A stretch of DNA of 64,000 nucleotides from the NCBI GenBank assembly GCA_008638375.1, contig CM018031.1:11188062-11252061 (forward strand), given 5' to 3'. Both the position numbers and the translations under genes were made by a program. Below the pieces are notes generated by a model. It did no database searches. It worked only from the letters and a program-made list of their open reading frames with translations, and was not told where the DNA came from. This stretch comes from Nyssa sinensis. Lineage: Eukaryota > Streptophyta > Magnoliopsida > Cornales > Nyssaceae. The number at the start of each line of letters is the position of its first letter. Position 1 is the stretch's first letter. Shown here one piece after another: positions 1 through 9,415 of the stretch.

Positions 1-6
1 TCTATG

Positions 7-440
7 TTTTTAAGAAAAGGGAAAGGAGGGAAAAGGGTTCACCCCACATATGACATAGCTCAGCAATTTTAAACAAACACACAAGAATTTAAATAGACAA
101 TCCATAAAAAATAGACATTTTTTGAGTTTCCCAAACAACCATAGCTAAATTAATATAGTTATCAAAGAAAATAAGGGTAAGAAATAAAAATTTCAAAAGT
201 TTTGGAAGTCATTTCCCCCAAATTTAGCCTAGGTTCACCATTGTTTCTTTCCATTTTTTTTTAAAGAAAATGGGGGAGGGAGAAGGATTCACCCATACAA
301 ATCTGAGCAACATTAAACAAACATAAGAATTTAAATAGAAAATCCATAACAAAAGACATTTTTTGAGTTTCCCAAACAAGTTACAACCATATTAACTAAA
401 TTAATCCGTAAAGACATATATATAGTTAAAATGAAGGCAA
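7..440. repeat. Diverged tandem duplication, period about 247 bp
   Basis: Two related blocks begin near 7 and 254. Each has a T/A run, a purine-rich stretch, then 'ggttcaccc' or 'ggattcaccc', then an AT-rich segment containing 'acattttttgagtttccc'. The copies differ by scattered substitutions and small indels, so this is an old local duplication. No coding potential is seen in it. Confidence 0.7.
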
Positions 441-1112
441 GACGCATGCAAGAAATGCCCCCCAAAATCCCATGTTCTTTCAGCAAGTTGTTGTTTGTAT
501 ATTTATACTAGAGATAAGATAATGTTTGGTTTGGGAGAGGACTAAAATTAAATTGGGTTTGAAAGCAACTGTATATAAGCTGTGTGGCTCAGTGGCTGTT
601 ACTGGTGACGCAATGAAGATGGCAGAGTGTGTCCTTTCTTCAACTTTTCTCCCGTAAATATAGCTTCTTCCTTATCTCACCACACAAATGCACACATACG
701 TACAGTGATTTTGTGTGTGTGTGTGTGTGTGTGTGTTTTTATAGTATAAATATACAAACAACAACTTGCCAGTCTCAGAGGGCAGAGTTTGGTTTTGTAT
801 TGGCGTAGTCATGGTGGGACACATTGATTCTGTACCAACGTATTTAGATTGGGGAACAGTAGCTCCCTCATAATTCACCGTCGAAGTGGGACCCTATATC
901 ACTCTGCTATTAAAGACGACCCACGTGTATGCCATCAACACATGATCGTTCCCAAACCATGTACATCAAGCACGCTCACCGTACTCATCTTGTTTTGCCT
1001 GTCGGGCGTACCTACTTCTCGTTTTATTAACATTTCATTTTCTAAATGAGGAAATTAAAAAAACAAAACAAAACAAAACAAAAATTCTTTTTGTCACTGG
1101 CAAATAATATTA
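441..1112. other. Intergenic, no gene recognised
   Basis: Reading frames here are short and have no recognisable domains. A (TG)n run lies at 712-736. A conventional upstream sequence ('tatataagc' near 571) exists, but no credible ORF follows it. Confidence 0.5.
712..736. repeat. (TG)n microsatellite
   Basis: Uninterrupted TG dinucleotide run of about 12 units. Confidence 0.95.
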
Positions 1113-1620
1113 AGATAAATTATATTAATATTTACTGAAATTTATAATAATTATGTTGATATTTTTTAAAGTCTCTAAAATTATATTGAATTTTTTTACT
1201 TTACAAAATAATATACAGATACTTTTTTCTTGTTATTTATTTTTTAAAATAAGAAAACTATCTCTTTTATTTATTTATTTTTATATTTTTATAATTTTGA
1301 TCAATTTATTCTAACTTTTTTTTTTAAATATTTTTAATTTTTTTAGTTAAAAATAAATTTAGCTTAAATAACTTATTTTTATTTTATATAAAAATAAATT
1401 TAAGGTTTTTATTAATATTTATTTAAAAAATGAAAAAAAAAAATTCAACATTTAAAAAATAGAAAAAAATATGAAAAAAAATAGTTTTGTCATTTTAAAG
1501 AAAAAAATTTATTGGAGGAAAATATCTGGATAATTTTATAAAATAAGAAAGGTCGGTATAATTTTAAAAACCGCAAGAAAAATCAGTATAATTGTTATAA
1601 ATCTCATGTGTAATTTACCT
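1113..1620. mobile_element. Foldback (long-TIR) non-autonomous DNA transposon, copy 1
   Basis: The element starts AGATAAATTAT and ends GTGTAATTTACCT, and almost its whole length is an imperfect inverted repeat. Matching arm motifs include 'aaaataatatacagatac' on the left and its diverged complement near the right end. Sister copies lie at 19904, 28755 and 35388. The 19904 copy has a 9-bp target duplication, as expected of Mutator-type elements; at this copy the flanks do not match clearly. There is no coding capacity. Confidence 0.7.
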
Positions 1621-2188
1621 TTTATTAAAATAAGGATCAGGTCCATAATTAAAAATATTACCTCTAAAAGTTATTCAATTTTTTGTGATAGTAAAATACT
1701 TTTCAATTCATATTCGATGTTTTCCACCTTATTCGGTGAATTGAACAAGTCTTTCAAAAGAAATTCAAAATTTAAAATTTAATAACTGACAAATTATAAA
1801 ATTATTTTTAATAAAATTTATATATCTGAACTTTAAAAATTGAGATTTATAAAAAAAATCATATTGCATATAAAATTCTGAAGAAAAAAAAATCACTACA
1901 AATAGTGAGATTCTATTTCCAGCAAAATAGTGAAATTCTGAATTTGAGAGATAAAGAAATTTTATTATTTCATAAAAATAAGAGAAAATTCACTTCGAAA
2001 AACAATATATATATATATATATATATAATCATGAGATGATTAGTAACACTAAATCAGAAAATTTTAAGTAGTAAATGGTGTTGGTCTCATAAATTAGCCC
2101 CTAGTTGCAATACTTTTGATGTGTTTACTTATCATGCATCAAAATAGTAAGGTGTGGCCATTGATCCTTTATCATCTATCATTGTGCC
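1621..2188. other. Intergenic flank of the Tat retrotransposon
   Basis: AT-rich sequence with an (AT)n run at 2005-2027. The last five bases (2184-2188, GTGCC) are the left target-site duplication of the retrotransposon. No gene is seen. Confidence 0.6.
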
Positions 2189-2739
2189 TGATGCAGCTAA
2201 TTTGGGCTCGTCATGGAATAATCCGTCACTGTGAACCTGAAAAGAGATGATCAATAAAAAGCCACCGGGAAAGGTTCCGGTGGTAACCTCTCCGATGGTT
2301 AAATTAGTTTTCCTTTTTTTGTGATCAAAAGTTTTTACTCTTTTATCACTTAATCATTCAAAATGTCTCTCCCCCCCCCCTTCATACCTTCTTCATCGAA
2401 GTTATAGTATGGAGAGGCGGTGGGTTTTTCTGACAAGCGGTGGACGCCCTGTTCACCTTAACATTTAAAGTGGTGTGACTTCCTTTACACGTGTACCTGT
2501 AGAATTGATTGTCAAACCTGTACCTATTTTTGGCAGGGTTAGGGCTCACCGCCTGTCAGGCTGTATCATCGTAATGATGAGACTTTCATCATTCTTTTTC
2601 GTCTTTTATTTAGCCCATCGTTCCGAGATCGGTATACCGATGTACACCTCGGTATATGCTTTTCACTCTAAGTTCTTAATCAAATTATCTTTATTGCACA
2701 TGTTCAAATCTCATTAATCAGATGTTTGGTGACGTATCA
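2189..2739 (-). repeat. 3' LTR of the Tat element (551 bp)
   Basis: TGATGCAGC...GACGTATCA, identical to 11835-12386 except for one fewer C in a poly-C run near 2371. It contains an 80-codon plus-strand open frame repeated in the other LTR, which I treat as chance. A short palindrome TCGGTATACCGA lies at 2629-2640. Confidence 0.97.
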
Positions 2740-2742
2740 GTT

Positions 2743-2752
2743 ACTCCCCCCT
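2743..2752 (-). other. Polypurine tract of the Tat element
   Basis: On the element strand this reads AGGGGGGAGT, three bases inside the 3' LTR. That is the expected position and composition for the plus-strand DNA synthesis primer of an LTR retrotransposon. Confidence 0.85.
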
Positions 2753-3234
2753 GAAGCCTTGGTTTTGTAACACGTACAGAACTCTGGCTTTAGGGTTTTT
2801 TGTAATGGGTGACGTGTACCACCACTTATATCGTATTTCGAGGGGTCTGTAGCCGTCAGGCATAATTACAGCGTATTTTGCGGCTTTGGTAACTGGAGTA
2901 ATTAATGACAAGGCCGTCATTCACTTTTAATGGGTTTATTTCGAGATTTTGAACGAATATTTGCTTCGTTTAACGTAAAACATTAATAACAAATTTTTTC
3001 ATAACTAATGGACTTAATGTAGTTTTTGGATTCGTTCTTGATTTCAAATATTTTTCTCGATCTGGAATAGGGTTTTGAGTGCGATTTCAAGTTTGTGCTT
3101 CGCTAAAAACGTGTTTTTCTTCTGTTCCTGGTAAATTTCTTACTCTTCTTCTTTTTCTTTGTCCTTTTTATTCTTCTTCTTCTTGATTCTGTTTTTCTTT
3201 TTATTCTTCCTCTTCTCGCTTCTATCCATCGATC

Positions 3235-4612
3235 ATGTCTGACCAAAATAGAGAAGAGGTTAGAGTCGAACCAGGGACCTTCGATGAAGGAGGTCCTTCT
3301 CAATTTTGTACAGCCATGTCTTCCTCTTCCTCTGTTAATATTATAAATTCTGATGACGGAGAGGTTAATGTATCTATTAGAGAAGAGGGGGCGAGCGCCA
3401 TAACGAAAGGCATGTTAAAATTAATTATGAAAAAATTTAGCTTCCCAAAAAATATAAGCTGTAGGGTCCCAAAACCAACAGATCGTCCCTCAGATATAAA
3501 AAGGGGGGAAATCTGTGCCTATCTCGAATGGTTCGAGATGGGTGTTCGTTTTCCTTTCCACCCTCTGTTTATAGAGTTTTTTACTTGGTACAATATTTGC
3601 CCTGCCGAGCTTAATGTAAATAGCTGGAGGCAACTTTTAGCGTTCCTGGTCCTAGGTCATCTGAATAGGGTTCATATTGACCTTGATCTAATTAGGAGTC
3701 AGATGGAACTAAAACATCTGACTGCTGAGGGCCTTTATTATACTTGCTTCGATCAGAGGTATAGACCTCTGAATTCAGTACCATCCTCCAACAAAACGTG
3801 GAAAAAATGGTATTTCTTTGTTGGGGGAGGTTGGGAGCGAGAAGATTACGAAGGTCAAATGAGCCTTTTCCCTCGGCATTCCGGCCCTAAGGGTGAGTAT
3901 TGAGAGGTTTCATAGGTTGTGAGTTCAGTATGTTCAAATATAACTGAAACAGCTAACAGTTTAACTTATATGTTTCTTGTTGCAGACGGAAGGAGGTGGA
4001 AGAAAGCAGAGTTTACTCCCGAGATCGAGGAGCGATACCGACGTCTGCTACAACCAGTTCTTCGGCCGCATTATTTGATTCTCTCTCCAAAGAATTTGAT
4101 GGCGGCTGGGTTGACTAAGGAGGAGGCTGCGGCTATAAAGAAGAGCCTCCTATCGGCATGTGGTCCTCCGTCCAAGAAGGCGAAGGCTGGGGATCCACCT
4201 GCGGCCCCAGAAACTCAGCCAACAAAGAAGAAGAGGAGATTGATCTCCCGAGCTAAGCGGGAGACTTCGCGTCCTGCTGTTTCGAATTCTGAGGAGGTCA
4301 GGCAACCCGAGGAAGATAATGGTGCCGATATCGGGTCGACGATCGAACCTTCATCGAAAAAAGGGATCCCAAAATCAACCGAGGTTCCTGCGCCCACCGA
4401 GATAAGGGAGGCGAGGAATAAGGCCCCGGTTCAGCAGACGGACAAGTCAGAGAGAGTCAGTGCTACTCTACTGCATCCTTCTGAGGCCTCGTCGGGTACC
4501 GAGGCGATAAAATGGGCATTAAAGGCGGCCCTCCCACCGGGGTTACCAGACCAAAGTACGAGACGGACTTTGGGTGACCTGATGCTGGGTTATACCAGGG
4601 TAAGTAAGTTTA

Positions 4613-4648
<36 letters not shown>

Positions 4649-5323
4649 TTTAAATCTTACACAACTCTGCAGGGTCTTCGGGCAGTAGGTATGCTAATGG
4701 ATCGTGATGATCAATGTCAACAACTTAGTGGGCTGAAGGAAGAGCTCAAAATAGCTCAGTCCGAGCTGAAGACAACTCAATCCGAGCTGAAGACAACTCA
4801 GTCAGAACTGAAGGCCACCAAGGCGGTACTCCTGACTGCTCAGTCTGACATAAAAAAGGGTCAGGACTCTTTGAAAACGGCACAGTCTGAGCTCGAAACC
4901 TCCCGAGAAAAATTAAAATCGTCGGATGCCCAGTGTACAGAACTCAAGAAAGAGCTTGCTTTAGCGAGGAAGGGTACTGAGTCTCTGATAGCTCAGAGGA
5001 CCAAATTGAATGAGAGCGTAACTGAGTTAAAAGACAAACTCAAGGGAGCTGAGGCATCTGAACTGATGAAGATTGAAGCGGCTAAGGTGGCCACAAAGGA
5101 GGCAACCAAAGCCAGTATGATGGGGCTCCTGACGTCCATGGGAAAGGAGTTATCAGATGCCGGCTATCAGTCATGCCTTAAACGAATTCAAGTTTTGTAT
5201 CCAGATCTGGATATTTCGAAGTTGGATGAAGTGGAGGTGGCTGAGTCTCAACCGACCTCTCCCGAGGTCCCAGCCCCAGATGAAGTTTTAGAAGGCGTAG
5301 TACCCTTGTCAGCTGTTCCCTAA
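3235..5323 (+). CDS. Antisense additional ORF (aORF) of the Tat element, three exons
   Basis: The gene lies inside the retrotransposon but is transcribed opposite to gag-pol. Proposed exons are 3235-3892, 3986-4599 and 4673-5323. They join in frame to about 640 codons: CCTAAGG/GTGAGT with acceptor TTGCAG, then ACCAGG/GTAAGT with acceptor CTGCAG. Intron 2 is 73 nt and mostly poly-T. Residues about 93-145 (motifs MGVRFPFHPLFIEFF and NSWRQLLAFLVLGHL) resemble the plant 'putative gypsy type transposon' domain (Pfam Transposase_28). The middle is basic and low-complexity with lysine clusters that could act as nuclear signals. The last exon is a long coiled coil with near-tandem SELKTTQ units. Antisense ORFs of this kind are known from Tat elements, but their function is unresolved. 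I infer it is intact here because all three exons stay open. Alternative: the exons may be expressed separately. Confidence 0.8.
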
Positions 5324-5718
5324 GAATTTTTGTAATAGATAGGTTAATGTAATTTTTATTTTTGCTTTGCTATATTTTGTACTTGGTCATTTTATGAAAT
5401 GAAAAACATCAGTTCTCTATTTTGACTTTCATTTTGTTTTAATATAGCTCTGAATGCCTTTGATACTTAATACCGAAGCAGTTCGTTTTAATAAGCAGAT
5501 AACAATAAATTTGTTTTGTTTGGACATAAATCAAAGAATATGGATCAAAGATAGAACAAATATATTCTCATTTATCACAAGTATCAGAATCTAACCTGGT
5601 AGTCATCTGAAGTGAACCAAGTCGGTTAGAGCACCATGTGGTTATGAGATCAGATCGGTAGATCAATATCATCACCTGTGGCCTGGCCCATAGCCCGTAT
5701 GTTAAATAGAGGCTTTGC
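5324..5718. other. Spacer between aORF and tandem array
   Basis: AT-rich aORF 3' region, followed from about 5640 by a diverged unit of the downstream array ('gagatcagatcggtagatca'). Both the aORF (plus) and gag-pol (minus) transcripts would be expected to end in or cross this area. No other gene is seen. Confidence 0.6.
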
Positions 5719-6000
5719 TTGGAGCCACACCTACAGCACTTATGCTTGTAGGGGCCTTTTGCTCAGTTCCGAGGTCAGGTCAGTAGACCAGTATCCTCAT
5801 TTGGAGCCATGCCTACAGCACTTATGCTTGTAGGGGCCTTGATGAATTTTGAGATCAGGTCTGTAGACCAGTCTCTTTTCTTGGAGCCATACCTACAGCG
5901 CTTAGGCTAGTAGGGGCCTTGATGAATTTTGAGATCAGGTCTGTAGACCAGTCTCTTTTCTTGGAGCCATACCTACAGCGCTTAGGCTAGTAGGGGCCTT
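5719..6000. repeat. 80-bp tandem array in the retrotransposon 3' region
   Basis: Units begin TTGGAGCCA at 5719, 5801, 5881 and 5961 (periods 82, 80, 80), with the last unit partial. The two most recent units are essentially identical and the first is more diverged. The repeat lies between the end of pol and the aORF. Hypervariable tandem repeats at this position are known in Tat/Ogre elements and can seed satellite DNA. Confidence 0.95.
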
Positions 6001-6067
6001 TGTTGCAGAACAAGTTGATGGGTCTTCCGTGTCGAGAAGATATATCACCTGAAAGGTAGAAATAATT

Positions 6068-9000
6068 TTATTGATAATATTGTCTCAGGTGCTCGATGTT
6101 CCATGGTCTGGGAATCAGTTTTCCCTCCATATCTTCCAACCAGTAGGTTGTTGGCCTGTTAATCTTTACAATTCGGTAAGGTCCCTCCCAGTTTGGGGAC
6201 AACTTTCCCATTGTAGGTTCCTTGGTATTTGGGAAGATTCTTCGTAGAACCAGATCGCCTAAGTCAAAGTTTTTACCTTTGATCTTTTTATTAAAGCTTT
6301 TGGCCATCCTTCGTTGACATTCTTCCATTCGAATTGAAGCCTGTTCTCTTTTTCCTTCGAGTAAGTCGAGGTTCTCGATTAACTGAAGTGGATTTGTTTC
6401 CGGATTGAAGGCTTCTGTTCTCCATGTGGGCATACCGATTTCTACGGGGATGACCGCCTCGGAACCATATGTGAGTGAGAATGGTGTTTCCTGGGTAGCA
6501 CTACTCCTCGTTGTTCGGTAAGCCCAGAGCACTCCAGGAAGTTCTTCTGTCCATTTTCCTTTTGCTCGTTCCAGCCTCTTTTTGATACCACTTAATATAG
6601 TCCGGTTAGTCACCTCGGCCTGTCCGTTTGCCTGTGGATGTCCTGGCGAGGAAAAATGATGGCTGATATGGAGATCGTCACAGAATTTTCTAAATACTTT
6701 TCCTGAAAACTGGGTGCCATTGTCTGATATGATAGTTCGTGGCACTCCAAACCTGCAAACGATATTTCTCCATGTGAAATTTTTTACATCCACCTCGGTA
6801 ATGTGAGTCAGTGGTTCTGCTTCCGCCCATTTGGAGAAGTAATCAATAGCGATTAACAAATACTTCCTATTTTGAGGAGCTTTGGGCAGAGGTCCAACAA
6901 TATCCATCCCCCATTGGACAAAAGGCCAAGGACTGACAATGGGTACAAGCTCTTGTTGTGGTAGATGTTGATAGGAAGCAAAACACTGACATTTGTCACA
7001 TCTCTTGACATACTCCCTAGCTTGAATCAGCATACCGGGCCAATAATAACCGTGGGTCAACGCCCGATGGGAGATGGTCCTGCCACCATTATGATTGCCG
7101 CATATCCCTTCATGGATCTCGGCTAGTACATACTCCGATTCTTCTGGAGATAGGCACCTCAGTAAAGGTTGGGTGTAGGACCTACGGTAGAGTTGCTCAT
7201 TTACAATCAAATACCGAGCTGCTCTGATCCGTAGTTTACGTGCTTGATTCCTATCTTCCGGGATTTTTCCTTCTTTTAGGTATCTGAAGATAGGAGCTCT
7301 CCAGTCGTGATATTGTTCTAAGATGTGAATTTTTTGAACTTTGTCAATACTGGGGTGATCTTGGGAGGAGATAATTAATTCTGAATCCCCTTTGGTACCG
7401 AGGTGAGAAGCCATATTTACTAATGCATCTGCCCTTGTGTTCTGTTTTCTCTCTATTTTATGAATACGGAAAGTGGCAAATGATTTTTGTAGAAAACTTA
7501 CCATTTCGGCATATTTGATCATTCTATCATCCTTCACAGCAAATTCACCCAGAACTTGGCCCACCACTAATTGAGAATCAGAGAAGGCTTCGAGGTTGTG
7601 AGCTTCATGTTCTCGGGCTAGTTGCATGCCAAGGATCAATGCTTCATATTCAGCCTCATTGTTTGAAGCCTTAAATCCCAAAGTAACTGCCTTCTCTGTA
7701 GAAATACCATCCGGAGATCGGAGGATAAGACCAACTCCGGACCCTTTATCAGTGGAAGAGCCATCCACATATAAATGCCACGGGGCCATGGTTGGGTTAG
7801 CGTCCAACTTCTGTTTTAGTGCTGGGGTGAATTCGGCAATAAAATCTGCCAAAGCTTGCGCTTTAATAGCAGTCCGAGGTGTATAGGTGATATCGAATTC
7901 TCCCAGCTCTATTGACCATTTCACGAGACGACCTGAAATTTCAGGTTTATGTAGTACGGCCTTTAAGGGGTATGAAGTTGGGACTATAATTGAATGAGAC
8001 TGAAAATAAGGCCTGAGTTTCCTGGCTGATATGACGAGTGCGAAGGCTAGCTTTTCTATCTCGGGATATCTTTGTTCTGATCCAAGAAGTGCTTTACTCA
8101 CGTAGAATATGGGTTTTTGAACCCCTTGGTCGTCTCGGAGTAATGCAGAGCTTACGGCATTTTCAGATACCGCGAGGTATAAAAGCAGCTTCTCTCCTTT
8201 TATTGGCGTAGATAACAATTCTGGAGATGCCATATATTTTTTAAGCTCCAGAAAAGCTTTGTCGCATTCAGAGGTCCATTCCAAGGTCTTATTTCCCCGT
8301 AGAGCTTTGAAGAAGGGAAGACAGCGGTCTGTAGACCTTGATATGAAGCGATTCAGGGCCGCAATCCGGCCATTCAAAGTCTGTATCTCCTTCCTAGACC
8401 TCGGAGGCTTGAGTTCTGCCAAAGCTTTGATTTGGGATGGATCGGCTTCAATGCCTCGTTGTGAAACAAGAAAACCCAGAAACTTCCCACGGCTCACCCC
8501 AAAGATACATTTAGATGGATTCAACTTCATCTTATGTTTGTTCAGGATGTCGAAGGTCTTTTTTAAATGTTCAACGTGATCCTTCTTCTGCTGACTCTTG
8601 ACCAGCATGTCATCGATATATACCTCCATCGTATCACCGATCAGAGATGCAAACATTTTGTTGACTAAACGTTGATAGGTGGCTCCAGCGTTTTTAAGAC
8701 CGAAAGGCATCACTTTGTAGCAATACAAGCCTCGTTCAGAGATGAAAGAGGTCTTTTCTTGATCGGGAGGATACATCTGAATCTGGTTGTATCCTGAGTA
8801 GGCATCCATGAAGCTCATCAACTCGTAACCAGCAGTTGCGTCAACGAGTTGATCAATTCTGGGAATGGGGAAACTATCCTTCGGGCAAGCTTTGTTAAGG
8901 TCGGTATAATCAACGCATACTCGCCATTTCCCATTTTTCTTTTTAACCAGGACTGTGTTAGCAAGCCATTCTGGGTAAAACACCTCCCTGATCAGTTCTG

Positions 9001-9385
9001 CATCTAGCAACCGCTGGACTTCATCATTAATGATCTTATGTCTCTCGGGAGCAAATGTTCGTCTCCTTTGCCGTACAGGGTGGTACTCAGGATTTGTCGT
9101 TAGTTTATGGCAAATACATGAGGGGTCGATACCTTCCATGTCCTTAGTTTCCCATGCAAATGTTGATAACTGAGTTTTCAGAAACTCAATTACCACTTCT
9201 TGTTCTGGTGGAGATAAGTCAGCACCCACCTGTAGATAACGTCCTTCTTCCTCATGTCCTACCGAGATCTTCAGTGGATCATGGACCGGAGCAGCCATAC
9301 TATCTATACCACGCGGACTTAAAGGCGCATCAATCTCGGTAGGACAATACGTATCTTCACCTTGGTCGGACATGTCGAGAATCAT
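6068..9385 (-). CDS. Tat-type polymerase: RT, RNase H, archaeal-type RNase H, integrase
   Basis: An open frame of 1105 codons lies in the same frame as gag-protease and 24 nt past its UAG, so it is probably made by readthrough (frame continuous from 9409). RT core at residues about 145-260 contains YIDDM at 256-260. A classical Gypsy RNase H/connection follows at about 390-510, but its first catalytic Asp position reads LAVSE, so it looks degenerate. A second, archaeal-type RNase H at about 536-660 keeps YVDGSS (D541), EAEYEAL (E579 region), SDSQLV (D603) and RADAL (D653). Integrase zinc ligands are H758, H765, C796 and C799. Its catalytic triad is D828, D888 and E924, with exact D-35-E spacing. 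No chromodomain follows. Every catalytic set except the first RNase H looks intact. Confidence 0.95.
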   Translation of the reverse strand: MILDMSDQGEDTYCPTEIDAPLSPRGIDSMAAPVHDPLKISVGHEEEGRYLQVGADLSPPEQEVVIEFLKTQLSTFAWETKDMEGIDPSCICHKLTTNPEYHPVRQRRRTFAPERHKIINDEVQRLLDAELIREVFYPEWLANTVLVKKKNGKWRVCVDYTDLNKACPKDSFPIPRIDQLVDATAGYELMSFMDAYSGYNQIQMYPPDQEKTSFISERGLYCYKVMPFGLKNAGATYQRLVNKMFASLIGDTMEVYIDDMLVKSQQKKDHVEHLKKTFDILNKHKMKLNPSKCIFGVSRGKFLGFLVSQRGIEADPSQIKALAELKPPRSRKEIQTLNGRIAALNRFISRSTDRCLPFFKALRGNKTLEWTSECDKAFLELKKYMASPELLSTPIKGEKLLLYLAVSENAVSSALLRDDQGVQKPIFYVSKALLGSEQRYPEIEKLAFALVISARKLRPYFQSHSIIVPTSYPLKAVLHKPEISGRLVKWSIELGEFDITYTPRTAIKAQALADFIAEFTPALKQKLDANPTMAPWHLYVDGSSTDKGSGVGLILRSPDGISTEKAVTLGFKASNNEAEYEALILGMQLAREHEAHNLEAFSDSQLVVGQVLGEFAVKDDRMIKYAEMVSFLQKSFATFRIHKIERKQNTRADALVNMASHLGTKGDSELIISSQDHPSIDKVQKIHILEQYHDWRAPIFRYLKEGKIPEDRNQARKLRIRAARYLIVNEQLYRRSYTQPLLRCLSPEESEYVLAEIHEGICGNHNGGRTISHRALTHGYYWPGMLIQAREYVKRCDKCQCFASYQHLPQQELVPIVSPWPFVQWGMDIVGPLPKAPQNRKYLLIAIDYFSKWAEAEPLTHITEVDVKNFTWRNIVCRFGVPRTIISDNGTQFSGKVFRKFCDDLHISHHFSSPGHPQANGQAEVTNRTILSGIKKRLERAKGKWTEELPGVLWAYRTTRSSATQETPFSLTYGSEAVIPVEIGMPTWRTEAFNPETNPLQLIENLDLLEGKREQASIRMEECQRRMAKSFNKKIKGKNFDLGDLVLRRIFPNTKEPTMGKLSPNWEGPYRIVKINRPTTYWLEDMEGKLIPRPWNIEHLRQYYQ

Positions 9386-9397
9386 TTGCCTCCGAGA

Positions 9398-9415
9398 TGT
9401 CTGTAATTGCTATTG
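9398..9415 (-). promoter_or_regulatory. Leaky stop (readthrough) site between gag-protease and polymerase
   Basis: Read on the element strand: CAG CAA TAG CAA TTA CAG, with the TAG at 9410-9412. The frame before and after the stop is the same. UAG followed by CARYYA (here CAA UUA) is the established tobamovirus-type suppression context, and the preceding CAA also matches. This would give a small fraction of gag-pol fusion and a large excess of gag-protease. The sequence match is direct; the readthrough itself is inferred. Confidence 0.8.

Noticed and set aside
672..878. Minus-strand 68-codon frame
   Set aside because: Includes a translated (TG)n microsatellite and no conserved motif.
2475..2717. 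80-codon open frame, repeated identically at 12122-12364
   Set aside because: It lies inside the two LTRs of the same retrotransposon, has no domain, and is antisense to the element. Identity reflects LTR identity.
9386..9412. Frameshift between gag and pol
   Set aside because: Both are in the same frame, separated only by the UAG, so no frameshift is required.
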